Source: Anaerolineae bacterium (GTDB lineage Bacteria; Chloroflexota; Anaerolineae; Anaerolineales; E44-bin32). Taken from it: 10,041 bases of DNA. The notes beneath the pieces are model-generated. The model was not told the origin of the DNA and did not search any database. It worked only from the letters and a program-made list of their open reading frames with translations. The stretch is from contig JAUVOZ010000066.1 of NCBI GenBank assembly GCA_030598885.1, positions 1 to 10,041 on the forward strand. The letters run 5' to 3'. How positions within the stretch are numbered: position 1 is the first letter of the stretch; each line of letters begins with the position of its first letter. The translations under genes and the position numbers were made by a program. Positions 1 to 6,435 of this stretch are shown piece by piece.

Positions 1-119
1 AAATCTGGTTCGCCAATCCCAAGCGAGATCACGTCGTCCATGGTGGCGGCGATATCGAAGAAACGCCGGATACCTGACGGGGGTACGTTAGCAACACGAC
101 GAGCAACGAATTCGCGCAT
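1..119 (-). CDS. Class I/II PLP-dependent aminotransferase, N-terminal part (cut by window edge)
   Basis: This is the start of a pyridoxal-phosphate aminotransferase of the aspartate aminotransferase fold type I; 39 full codons are visible. The N-terminus contains SGIRRFFDIAA followed by VISLGIGEPDF. The second block is the N-terminal substrate-arm and Gly-Ile-Gly-Glu-Pro-Asp-Phe signature shared by many aspartate, aromatic and LL-diaminopimelate-like aminotransferases. The ATG at 119-117 is chosen because AGGAG sits 9 bases upstream on the minus strand. The catalytic lysine and the PLP-binding region lie outside the window, so the amino-acid substrate cannot be named. It is the last visible member of the gatC-gatA cluster, 131 bases after the small upstream gene, with no obvious terminator between them. 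Confidence 0.85.
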   Translation of the reverse strand, partial: MREFVARRVANVPPSGIRRFFDIAATMDDVISLGIGEPD

Positions 120-250
120 TGAGTATCGCTCCTAGGGTAAATGGATGCGTAGTTACATGGCGGTAAAGATGGTTCGACAAGCCAGTGGATGGCATTAACG
201 AAATGACTTGGCGATGATGGGCATGTTTCGTGTACGATGGACAGCTTAGC

Positions 251-487
251 TTAGGCATCAAGGATGCGCCATTCATCAGCCTGTTCATTATAGAACAATT
301 CAAAGGTTCGGTCACCGGCGACGCGAACGCGAAATTGATGTCCGTCTGGGAGACGCCAGCGGGATAGGATCTCGACGATCGGCAGCCTTTCGCCCTCCCA
401 GCGGAGAGCGATTGGTCGATCAACGAAGGTATAGCCGGAGAGACATTCAACGATTTCAGGGGTATTTTTCGACGTGGGTGAGCTCAT
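251..487 (-). CDS. Small conserved-looking protein, DUF6504-like
   Basis: The protein has about 78 residues from the ATG at 487-485; a TTG at 493-491 would add two residues. Neither start has a good Shine-Dalgarno sequence, and the upstream gene stops only about 21 bases before, so translational coupling is possible. The pattern is a short beta-rich domain: FVDRPIALRWEG, then VEILSRWR, then FRVRVAGDRTFELFY, then WRILDA. This order of an Arg/Trp strand, an ILxRWR helix and a FELF strand with a closing Trp recalls the small DUF6504 family, which has no known biochemical function. The match is from memory of the family pattern and is not secure. No signal peptide, membrane segment or metal-binding motif is visible. 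Its place between a sugar nucleotidyltransferase and an aminotransferase does not reveal a role. Confidence 0.65.
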   Translation of the reverse strand: MSSPTSKNTPEIVECLSGYTFVDRPIALRWEGERLPIVEILSRWRLPDGHQFRVRVAGDRTFELFYNEQADEWRILDA

Positions 488-508
488 GGACAATAAAGTA
501 ATCAGAGA

Positions 509-1516
509 TTAGGGATCGGGGATTGGTTCCCCGACAACGGATGAATCACCGATGTTGAGCGAGAGATCACAACCAACGACTCGCGCTTGGCGGCCGATCA
601 ACGATGCTGAAAGGTTGCTGTCAGCGATATAAGAACCGGCATCGATGATCGAGTTCTTTATTTCCGACCGCTCGATGATACAGTCAGCGCCGATAGAAGC
701 GTGAGGTCCGATAACGGCCTGTTGAATGTCAGCGGTAGGGTCGATGAAAACCGGTGGAACAACTTTCACTCCCTCTCGCTCAGCGGCTTGGTCTGAATTG
801 TCGCCGATGCGGTCTAGAATGTAACGGTTGGTCTCCAGGATCGCCTCGGGTGTACCGCAGTCGTGCCAAACTTCGACCGGCTCGACCCTCATTTTCAGAC
901 CCTGCTCGAGCATGATATTTATTGCATCGGCCAGGTAATATTCCCCCTTTAGCTGAGTACCGCGCTTCATTTGTTTCTCGATAGCGTCGAGCAGGATCTC
1001 AGCTTTCTCGAAGTAGTAGAAGCCGATCACTGCCAGGTTTATGCTTATGTCGTCCGGCTTCTCGATAAGCCTCTTCACCCAGCCCTCAGGACTGACCTCA
1101 GCCACACCAAAGCGTCGTGGATCGGGGACCCTTCGAACCCATGCTACGGCTTCAGCTTGTTCCGTTTGCAGGCCACTGAAGTTGGTCTCGATCAGTGTGT
1201 CGACAAACGCCATCAACATCGGTCCCTCAAGTCCTTCTCGCGCTAACCATATGGCGTGAGACTGGCCGAGCATCTCATCTTGCACCACGTAACGGGCATT
1301 CAATTCGGGGTAGGCACGATCGACATGGGCTTCAATCTGTTCGCCAAGGTGGCCGACTATAAAAACCACCTGTTCAATATTGGGTAGCGTGGCAAACATG
1401 TCCAACACATAGCTAAGCATTGGTTTACCGGCCATGAAGATCAAAGGCTTGGGTTTGGACCAGGTGTGGGGTCGCAGGCGAGTACCATAACCGGCCATCG
1501 GCAGTACGATTTTCAT
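509..1516 (-). CDS. Sugar-phosphate nucleotidyltransferase (NDP-sugar pyrophosphorylase-like) with C-terminal hexapeptide repeats
   Basis: A cytoplasmic enzyme predicted to join a nucleoside triphosphate to a sugar 1-phosphate, giving an NDP-sugar and pyrophosphate. The N-terminal Rossmann-like domain (about 1-235) opens with MAGYGTRLRP (7-16) and KPKPL (21-25), the nucleotide-binding signature of the RmlA/GlmU/GalU superfamily. Further family marks are Q79 with LGQSHAI, D106 in AFVDTLIE (metal ligand; most relatives have Gly-Asp here, this one Val-Asp), IEKP (151-154), GEYYLADAI (191-199) and WHDCGTPE (217-224). Residues about 255-330 (IGPHASIG, IIDAGSYI) look like a short left-handed beta helix, as in GlmU-type proteins. 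The ATG overlaps the gatA stop as ATGA, with AAGGAG 11 bases upstream, so co-translation with gatA is likely. Which nucleotide and sugar are used cannot be told from the motifs. Confidence 0.9.
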   Translation of the reverse strand: MKIVLPMAGYGTRLRPHTWSKPKPLIFMAGKPMLSYVLDMFATLPNIEQVVFIVGHLGEQIEAHVDRAYPELNARYVVQDEMLGQSHAIWLAREGLEGPMLMAFVDTLIETNFSGLQTEQAEAVAWVRRVPDPRRFGVAEVSPEGWVKRLIEKPDDISINLAVIGFYYFEKAEILLDAIEKQMKRGTQLKGEYYLADAINIMLEQGLKMRVEPVEVWHDCGTPEAILETNRYILDRIGDNSDQAAEREGVKVVPPVFIDPTADIQQAVIGPHASIGADCIIERSEIKNSIIDAGSYIADSNLSASLIGRQARVVGCDLSLNIGDSSVVGEPIPDP

Positions 1517-2985
1517 AGCAAAGGATGCTCCTTATGCCAGGATGTGATCCCCTGATAGGCGTGGGCAGCCCCAAAAAGTGCTTCCTCCCCTAGATGGGGC
1601 GCATTGAGTTGCATTCCGATCGGCAGCCGATTGGAATCGAAACCGACCGGGAAGGCTATACCGGGAACGCCGGCCAAGTTGGCTGGGAGGGTGAACACAT
1701 CTTCGAGATACATCGAGAGCGGGTCATCGCCGTGCTCTCCGATGCGGAAGGCGGTGGTTGGTGCTACTGGGCAGGCGATCAAGTCCACCTCCTCGAACGC
1801 AGCCTGGAAATCACCCTTGATTAGGGTGCGTACCTTTTGTGCTTGGCCGTAGTAAGCGTCGTAGTATCCGGAGGAAAGGGCGTACGTTCCAAGCATGATG
1901 CGCCGCTTAACCTCTTGACCGAAGAGGGCACCACGGGTGGTGAAGTACTGCTCGCTTAATTTAATGGATTCGAGGCGCGGGCCATACCTCACGGCATCGT
2001 AGCGTGCCAAGTTGGCTGAAGCCTCGGCGGGAGCGATGATGTAATAGACCGGCAGCGCCAAGTCGGTGTGCGGCAGGCTGATGTCCCGGGTCTTGGCGCC
2101 GAGCGATTCAAAGACGCGCACCGCCTCCTTTATGGCTGCCTCGACCTCGGGCTGCATTCCCTCGATGAAATACTCCCGTGGGACTCCGATCCGGAGACCT
2201 CGGAGGTCGGTATCGTCGAGGATAATTTTGGGTACGGGGTCAGTCATGGCGGTTGAGTCGAGCGGGTCGTGTCCGGCGATGGCAGTGAAAATGGGGAGGA
2301 GGTCAGCGGATGAACGAGCCAGTGCGCCGACGGTGTCCAGCGACGAACCGTAGGCGATCAGGCCATAACGTGAGACTCGACCGTAGGAGGTTTTAATGCC
2401 AGTGGCGTTGCAGAATGAGGCAGGCTGGCGTACTGATCCGCCGGTGTCGGTGCCCAGGGCAGCGTAGCACATATGGGAAGCAACCGCGGCCGCTGAGCCT
2501 CCTGAGGAGCCACCGGGCACACGCGACAGATCCCAGGGATTGTGAGTCGGACCAAAAGCTGAATTCTCCGTGGATGAGCCCATGGCGAACTCGTCGGTGT
2601 TGGTCTTGCCTAGCACCACTGCGCCGGCGCGAATTAGGCGTTCAACGCTGGTGGCGGTATAGGGCGGGAGGAAACCCTCTAAAATCCTCGAGCCGCAGGT
2701 GGTTGGTATGTCTTCCAGGCAGAGTACGTCCTTGACAGCTATGGGGATACCCACGGTGAGCGGTAGTGGGTCGCCTCCCTCCCGACGCCACTGTGCCAAT
2801 CGCTGATCAGCGGCTTCCGACTGCTTCAATGCCAGGTCGGGAGTCAGCGCCAGGAAGGCATGGATCCGAGAGTCGAGGGCATGGATTCGGTCGAGGCATG
2901 CCTTAGTCAATTCAGTCGAGGATAGGTCACCAGTACGCAACGCTGTAGCGGCTTCGATCAATGAGAGAGCAGTCAAGTCGGTCAT
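1513..2985 (-). CDS. gatA: Aspartyl/glutamyl-tRNA(Asn/Gln) amidotransferase subunit A
   Basis: GatA is the glutaminase/amidase subunit of GatCAB. It releases ammonia from glutamine, and GatB uses it to convert Glu-tRNA(Gln) or Asp-tRNA(Asn) to the amide. At 490 residues it has the normal family length. The amidase-signature triad is intact: Lys85 in GIPIAVKD, the cis-Ser160 in VPGGSSGGSAAAVAS, and the nucleophile Ser184 in GTDTGGSVRQPAS. All three sit at a constant +6 offset from my recollection of the Staphylococcus GatA numbering (79, 154, 178). LGKTNTDEFAMGSSTENS (125-142) is also typical of GatA. The ATG at 2985 lies 10 bases after the gatC stop. No Shine-Dalgarno is visible in that gap, so coupling to gatC translation is probable. 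gatB is not in the window and is presumably elsewhere. Confidence 0.97.
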   Translation of the reverse strand: MTDLTALSLIEAATALRTGDLSSTELTKACLDRIHALDSRIHAFLALTPDLALKQSEAADQRLAQWRREGGDPLPLTVGIPIAVKDVLCLEDIPTTCGSRILEGFLPPYTATSVERLIRAGAVVLGKTNTDEFAMGSSTENSAFGPTHNPWDLSRVPGGSSGGSAAAVASHMCYAALGTDTGGSVRQPASFCNATGIKTSYGRVSRYGLIAYGSSLDTVGALARSSADLLPIFTAIAGHDPLDSTAMTDPVPKIILDDTDLRGLRIGVPREYFIEGMQPEVEAAIKEAVRVFESLGAKTRDISLPHTDLALPVYYIIAPAEASANLARYDAVRYGPRLESIKLSEQYFTTRGALFGQEVKRRIMLGTYALSSGYYDAYYGQAQKVRTLIKGDFQAAFEEVDLIACPVAPTTAFRIGEHGDDPLSMYLEDVFTLPANLAGVPGIAFPVGFDSNRLPIGMQLNAPHLGEEALFGAAHAYQGITSWHKEHPLL

Positions 2986-2995
2986 ATCTAGTTAT

Positions 2996-3286
2996 TTAGG
3001 TATCTAAGATAGGCGGTACGCGGAACATGCCCTCTTGGTCGGATGGTGCATTGCGTAGGATCCGGTCCCGTGGCGTGCAGGGACGTACAACGTCCGGTCG
3101 CAACGGAGCGTGCAGCTGGAGCACGCTCGCCGTGGGCGGGATGTCAGAGGTGTCGACTTCACCTAGCCGGCTGGCGTAATCCAGGATATCCGAAAGTTGT
3201 TCGGTGTAAAGGCGTTCTTCTTCGGTTGTCAGCTGCAGACGCGCCAGCCGGGCGATGTGACGCACTTCCTCGACTGTCAAGGCCAT
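2996..3286 (-). CDS. gatC: Aspartyl/glutamyl-tRNA(Asn/Gln) amidotransferase subunit C
   Basis: GatC is the small stabilising subunit that wraps around the GatA-GatB interface of the tRNA-dependent amidotransferase. The 96 residues match the family along their whole length: VEEVRHIARLARLQLTTEEE at the N-terminus, ILDYASRLGEVDTSDIPPT in the middle, LRPD, and ILRNAP...GMFRVPPIL at the end. It is the first gene of the minus-strand cluster and is followed after 10 bases by gatA. The ATG at 3286-3284 has no Shine-Dalgarno sequence. A TGC-TATAAT extended -10 element ends 9 bases before it, so the mRNA probably has a leader of only a few bases. Loss of leader-dependent initiation is known in several bacterial phyla; here it is inferred from promoter spacing. 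Confidence 0.95.
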   Translation of the reverse strand: MALTVEEVRHIARLARLQLTTEEERLYTEQLSDILDYASRLGEVDTSDIPPTASVLQLHAPLRPDVVRPCTPRDRILRNAPSDQEGMFRVPPILDT

Positions 3287-3295
3287 GGTAAGGGA

Positions 3296-3304
3296 ATTAT
3301 AGCA
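3296..3304 (-). promoter_or_regulatory. Extended -10 promoter of the gatC-gatA cluster
   Basis: On the minus strand TGCTATAAT forms a perfect extended -10 element (TGn plus TATAAT) with the hexamer at 3296-3301. No convincing -35 hexamer is found 16-18 bases upstream, as is allowed for extended -10 promoters. Transcription would start near 3289, leaving only about 3 bases before the gatC ATG. Confidence 0.6.
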
Positions 3305-3424
3305 GAGGGGATGTTTGCTGGGTGATGGGAAAGGCGGTTATGTCCACTATTGAGATGGGTGTAACCAATGTTGATTTATCTTGGTACTTCGACTGCTTTC
3401 TTATGGTTTAATAATTATTGCTGT

Positions 3425-3479
3425 GTAGGGGCACGGCACGCAGTACATGCATTTGTTTGCAGGTGTGCCGTGCCCCTAC
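3425..3479. repeat. REP-like spaced inverted repeat sharing its arms with the RAYT palindrome
   Basis: Two perfectly complementary 15-base arms (3425-3439, beginning GTAGGGGCACGGCA, and 3465-3479) flank a 25-base spacer. The first 14 bases of the arm are identical to the arm of the perfect palindrome inside the transposase gene at 6170-6197. It lies 46 bases after the cysE stop on the minus strand and about 120 bases before the gatC promoter. As RNA it would form a very stable hairpin on either strand, but no T-run follows on either side, so it is better read as a REP/BIME-type repeat than as a terminator. It may still protect or attenuate the cysE transcript. The rest of 3302-3525 is AT-richer DNA in which I see no gene. 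Confidence 0.75.
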
Positions 3480-3525
3480 TGTATGGTTTTATCGGCATCT
3501 CGCGGCATGAACAGTGACTTACCCC

Positions 3526-4236
3526 TTATATGTGGCTGCCGCGGCTTACTAGATCCGCAGCCAACATTTCTATGGGTAGGTCGTCGCTTTGTGGTTTGGC
3601 CCGGTAGGTGGTGTTTTCCAGCGCACTTATCCTGGTTGTTAGGTTTAGTAACAGCTCCATTGTAGGGTCCGGTAGATAATCATGTTGCAGGTCCTCACGT
3701 TCAGGCTCTGAGACTCGCTTACCATTGAGGACCCTGATCCGACCGGGGACCCCAACAACTACGGAATAGGGCGGCACATCATTAATCACAACCGAATTGG
3801 CCCCAATGCGACTGTGTGAGCCGATGCAGATAGGCCCTAGGATCTGCGCACCAGCCCCTATGACGACATGGTCTTCCAGGGTGGGGTGACGTTTGACCTT
3901 CTCCCAACTTACTCCGCCGAGGGTGACGTTGTGGTAAAGCGTCACGTAGGAACCAAGCTCGGCAGTCTCACCAATTACAGTGCCCATGCCATGATCGATG
4001 AAGAAACCGGGACCGATTCGCGCGCCGGGGTGGATTTCAATGCCCGTCAGCCAGCGCGAAAGGTGGCTGATGGCTCGACCGATTAGGTAAAGACGTTTGC
4101 GCCAGAAGTAATGGGCTAACCGATGCAGCCAGATTGCATGCAGTCCTGGGTAGAACAGCAACACCTCGAGAATGCTGTGTGCGGCCGGGTCGCGGTTGAA
4201 TACAGCCTGGATGTCCGGGCGAAGTGTCTCAAACAT
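3526..4236 (-). CDS. cysE: Serine O-acetyltransferase
   Basis: CysE acetylates L-serine with acetyl-CoA to O-acetylserine, the first step of cysteine biosynthesis. The 236-residue protein is the short form (Bacillus-like length) with a helical N-terminus of about 65 residues. A left-handed beta-helix of hexapeptide repeats follows (about 66-190: IEIHPGARIGPG, FIDHGMGTVIGETAELG, VTLYHNVTLGGV, VVIGAGAQILG, SRIGANSVV). The catalytic His is His82 in IDHGMG; Glu67 of GIEIHP takes the place of the enteric Asp143, as in other short CysE proteins. PPYSVVVGVPGRI is the usual C-terminal loop. The tail (about 190-236) is polar and not conserved in my memory of the family. AGGAGG lies 5 bases before the ATG. 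It is the second gene after cysK (113-base gap), whose enzyme uses its product. Confidence 0.96.
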   Translation of the reverse strand: MFETLRPDIQAVFNRDPAAHSILEVLLFYPGLHAIWLHRLAHYFWRKRLYLIGRAISHLSRWLTGIEIHPGARIGPGFFIDHGMGTVIGETAELGSYVTLYHNVTLGGVSWEKVKRHPTLEDHVVIGAGAQILGPICIGSHSRIGANSVVINDVPPYSVVVGVPGRIRVLNGKRVSEPEREDLQHDYLPDPTMELLLNLTTRISALENTTYRAKPQSDDLPIEMLAADLVSRGSHI

Positions 4237-4278
4237 AACTACCTCCTAAAACTGACCATTACAAAGTTCGTGTAACTA

Positions 4279-4295
4279 GCTATGGGTACCATAGC
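4279..4295. promoter_or_regulatory. 17-base palindrome upstream of cysE (operator candidate)
   Basis: GCTATGG-GTA-CCATAGC is a perfect inverted repeat with 7-base arms around a 3-base centre, 42 bases before the cysE ATG. The size and symmetry fit a dimeric repressor or activator site. No run of T follows on the minus strand, so a terminator is unlikely. No known cysteine regulator motif is recognised. Confidence 0.3.
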
Positions 4296-4330
4296 AAAAC
4301 CATACCGTCGGAAAACACTATGAACCCGCA

Positions 4331-4355
4331 GGATGAGGGATAAGAACACTCATCC
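4331..4355 (-). other. Weak hairpin overlapping the cysK stop codon
   Basis: GGATGAG (4331-4337) pairs with CTCATCC (4349-4355) across an 11-base loop, overlapping the TGA of cysK (4352-4350). No T-run follows on the minus strand, so it is at best a pause or processing structure in the cysK-cysE transcript. It gives no strong reason to think transcription stops before cysE. Confidence 0.25.
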
Positions 4356-5285
4356 AGCCAAATCAGAAAACAATGCAGTGCTTAGGTACCGCTCACCATA
4401 GGAGGGAACGACTACTACAATGCGTTTCTTGACGTTATCGGGGTGGGTGGCGATTTGTACGGCGGCATGAACCGCTGCTCCCGAGCTGATACCGGTCAAA
4501 ATGCCCTCTTCCGTAGCCATCCGTCGGGCCATGGTGAAGGCTTCTTCGTTGGTCACCTGGATGATCTCATCGATTAGATTGGCATCCAGGACTTTGGGCA
4601 CGAATCCGGCACCGATGCCCTGGATCTTGTGGGAGCCTGGTTGTCCACCAGATAGCACCGGCGAATCCGCCGGCTCTACCGCCACAATTTTTATGTCAGT
4701 CAGGCGTGATTTCAGCACAGAACCCACGCCGGTTAGTGTGCCACCTGTTCCCACTCCGGAGACAAAAATATCTAAACGACCATCCGTGTCACGCCAAATT
4801 TCTTCGGCTGTGGTTTCACGGTGGATTTCAGGGTTGGCTGGGTTCTCGAATTGCTGCGGGATGAAGTAGTGCGAATCCTGAGAGGCAAGATCAGAAGCCA
4901 TTTGGATAGCACCAAGCATTCCATCCTTGCCGGGTGTCAGGATGAGCTCGGCTCCATATGCGCGCAAAAGCTTTCGTCGCTCGATGCTCATTGTGTCCGG
5001 CATAACCAGCGTGCAGCGGTAACCTTTGGCTGCTGCCACCATTGCTAAGCCGATGCCGGTGTTTCCGCTAGTGGGTTCGAGGATGATCGTCTCTTGTCCG
5101 ATCTTCCCCGCCTTCTCGGCAGCCTCAATCATGCTTAGTGCGATACGATCCTTTACACTGCCACCGGGATTCTGGAACTCCAGTTTTACCAATACTTCCG
5201 CCTCTGCCCCAGCTGTTACCTTGTGCAACCGTACCAGCGGGGTGTTTCCGATCAACTCAATGATGTTATCAGCAATCTTGGTCAC
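4350..5285 (-). CDS. cysK: Cysteine synthase (O-acetylserine sulfhydrylase)
   Basis: A PLP enzyme that makes L-cysteine from O-acetylserine and sulfide. The 311 residues are full length for CysK/CysM-type enzymes. It begins LIGNTPLVRL (11-20) and carries the PLP lysine Lys45 in GGSVKDRIA. The substrate loop EPTSGNTGIGLA (70-81), the phosphate-binding GVGTGGTLTGVG (177-188), the PMDT-like VMPDTMSIERR and GISSGAA (265-271) all fit the OASS branch, not cystathionine beta-synthase, because no CBS pair or haem region is present. The start is GTG (5285-5283), preceded at 10 bases by AAGGAG; no ATG nearby would keep LIGNTP. CysE follows on the same strand, so the two enzymes may form the known cysteine synthase complex. 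A large hairpin lies in its upstream region (5363-5400). Confidence 0.96.
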   Translation of the reverse strand: MTKIADNIIELIGNTPLVRLHKVTAGAEAEVLVKLEFQNPGGSVKDRIALSMIEAAEKAGKIGQETIILEPTSGNTGIGLAMVAAAKGYRCTLVMPDTMSIERRKLLRAYGAELILTPGKDGMLGAIQMASDLASQDSHYFIPQQFENPANPEIHRETTAEEIWRDTDGRLDIFVSGVGTGGTLTGVGSVLKSRLTDIKIVAVEPADSPVLSGGQPGSHKIQGIGAGFVPKVLDANLIDEIIQVTNEEAFTMARRMATEEGILTGISSGAAVHAAVQIATHPDNVKKRIVVVVPSYGERYLSTALFSDLAG

Positions 5286-5362
5286 GATACCGTCTCTCCT
5301 TCAAAGGCTTTCTCATAGGCTGCGAATATATTTCCTTTAAGAGATCACCTGGAAAACGCAAG

Positions 5363-5400
5363 TGACTCATCCGGGCTTTATGTAGCCCTGCGATGAGTCA
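5363..5400. repeat. Long imperfect hairpin upstream of cysK
   Basis: TGACTCAT (5363-5370) pairs with ATGAGTCA (5393-5400), and inside it GGGCT (5373-5377) pairs with AGCCC (5384-5388) around a 6-base loop. The two stems are separated by an asymmetric internal loop (CC against TGCG). It starts 77 bases before the cysK GTG, so it could lie in the cysK leader or just upstream of the promoter. It matches no riboswitch I know: there is no T-box AGGGTGGNACCGCG and no SAM-I core. Confidence 0.5.
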
Positions 5401-5831
5401 TACGCCTGGTAAACCAGCCGAACGTTGTAGGTTGATGAGGAAGCTCTGAGTGGCAGCGGTTAATCTATCCGCAAGTGAGCTTCAGTTTGTTGGCGCCCGG
5501 GTTTTCTGTTTGTTAGTTCTGAGATGCTGGTTGAGCAACATACCCTGGGTGACTCATCGCCCATTTGAAGCACGGCGGGAGCGGCCGGTGTCTTGCCGGC
5601 TCACACCCGCTATGGACACGAGCATAGGCGAGTAAAAACTCCCAAGGTATATTGACAAGTCATACCCAAATTGTCCTTTATATGGCATGAGTATAATCGA
5701 TCAGTTGGAGCGTGTCAACTGCTAATCACCTGATGGATTAATGCAAGTCGCCCGTAAGTCAAGGATTGGTCACGGATAGTTCTGGTTTACGTGGGGGTTG
5801 AAGGAGAGTGTTTATCAGGAATGGGAGGAGG

Positions 5832-5840
5832 TGGTATAGT
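5832..5840 (+). promoter_or_regulatory. Possible extended -10 promoter for the RAYT gene
   Basis: TGGTATAGT gives an extended -10 element (TGn plus TATAGT, five of six matches) with the hexamer at 5835-5840, 55 bases before the transposase ATG. No -35 hexamer is seen at the right distance. Such genes are often expressed weakly, which would fit. Confidence 0.3.
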
Positions 5841-5895
5841 CTGAGATCGAACACATAACAAAGTAGCATAAGCGGATTTTATCAGGGGGACAGAT

Positions 5896-6435
5896 ATGTC
5901 AAGGCATTTGCTAGATCACCGAAGGAAGTCGCTCCGGCTGGGTGGTTATGATTACTCACAACCCGGAGCATATTTCGTCACCATTTGTACGTTTAAAAGT
6001 AGAAACCTGTTAGGGGAAGTCCATAATAGGGAGATGTTCTTGAATGATGCTGGTCGAATCGTAGAAAGAAATTGGCTGGAGATTCCGGAGCATTTCCTGA
6101 TAGCTGATCTTGATTCATTCATTGTGATGCCGAATCATATACATGGGATACTTGTCCTTATCGATGTGGGTAGGGGCACGGCATGCCGTGCCCCTACGGA
6201 ACGGTTTGGAAAGCCAATACCCGATTCCCTGCCAACAATCATTCGATCCTTCAAGGCGGCAGCTACAAGGCGTCTCAACATATTCAAAAATACACCAGGT
6301 GACACACTATGGCAGCGAAATTACTATGAACATATCATTCGGAGCGAAGAATCGCTAAACCGGATCCGTAAGTATATCGTTGAAAACCCCCTCCGCTGGG
6401 CGGAGGATCCAGAGAATCCGAATAGAGGGTATTGA
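5896..6435 (+). CDS. REP-associated tyrosine transposase (RAYT, IS200-like Y1 HUH nuclease)
   Basis: A single-domain single-strand DNA nuclease of the Y1_Tnp family, 179 residues. RAYTs are domesticated relatives of IS200/IS605 transposases that recognise and cut REP palindromes. The N-terminus RRKSLRLGGYDYSQPGAYFVTICT (9-32) is the family entry pattern. The HUH metal-binding pair is His81 and His83 in MPNHIHGILVL. The catalytic tyrosine is Tyr143 or Tyr144 in WQRNYYEHIIRSEESLNRIRKYIVENPLRW, a hallmark stretch of this family. The ATG is preceded at about 6 bases by AGGGGG. Both active-site elements are intact, so the enzyme may be active. Its codons 92-101 are made from a perfect REP-like palindrome (6170-6197), giving GRGTACRAPT between the HUH motif and the tyrosine helix. 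No second transposase gene or clear element ends are visible. Confidence 0.93.
   Translation: MSRHLLDHRRKSLRLGGYDYSQPGAYFVTICTFKSRNLLGEVHNREMFLNDAGRIVERNWLEIPEHFLIADLDSFIVMPNHIHGILVLIDVGRGTACRAPTERFGKPIPDSLPTIIRSFKAAATRRLNIFKNTPGDTLWQRNYYEHIIRSEESLNRIRKYIVENPLRWAEDPENPNRGY
6170..6197. repeat. Perfect 28-base REP-like palindrome inside the RAYT reading frame
   Basis: Two 14-base arms, GTAGGGGCACGGCA and its exact complement, abut without a spacer. It lies in frame and encodes the residues from Gly92 to Thr101. The same arm occurs twice, inverted, in the intergenic repeat at 3425-3479. This is the sequence a RAYT of this type would be expected to recognise, though recognition is inferred and not shown. 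Confidence 0.9.

Larger units (their letters stand above)
5286..5895. other. Non-coding stretch between cysK and the RAYT gene
   Basis: About 610 bases without a credible gene. The cysK-proximal half holds the 5363-5400 hairpin and a small CTGG-TAAA-CCAG hairpin (5406-5417). The word TGACTCAT occurs at 5363 and 5550 on the plus strand and at 5400-5393 on the minus strand. The half nearer the transposase holds two adjacent small hairpins (5702-5721 and 5723-5740) and a possible extended -10 element at 5832-5840. GC-rich DNA at 5575-5610 (GCGGG pairing with CCCGC) could fold but resembles no RNA family I know. A short plus-strand frame at 5450-5635 has no protein-like pattern. The region may hold remains of mobile DNA left around the transposase. 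Confidence 0.5.

Noticed and set aside
88..450. Minus-strand 120-codon frame at the left end
   Set aside because: It overlaps the DUF6504-like gene and the aminotransferase start in another frame and shows no protein-like pattern.
1594..2735. Several plus-strand frames opposite gatA
   Set aside because: All are antisense to a fully conserved gatA with an intact active site; they have no family resemblance or ribosome sites.
3425..3479. Reading the inverted repeat as the cysE terminator
   Set aside because: No T-run follows on either strand and the arms match a dispersed palindrome; a REP-like repeat explains it better.
5389..5422. Possible hammerhead ribozyme (GATGAGTC ... CGAAC)
   Set aside because: The core needs CTGATGA and GAAA; here the first reads GCGATGA and the second GAAC, and the three stems do not form.
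5450..5635. Plus-strand 61-codon frame upstream of the RAYT gene
   Set aside because: It starts with GTG without a ribosome site, and the residue pattern is random-looking with no domain.
5652..5684. TTGACA with TATATG as a promoter
   Set aside because: The spacer would be 21 bases, outside the usable range, and no gene starts at a fitting distance.
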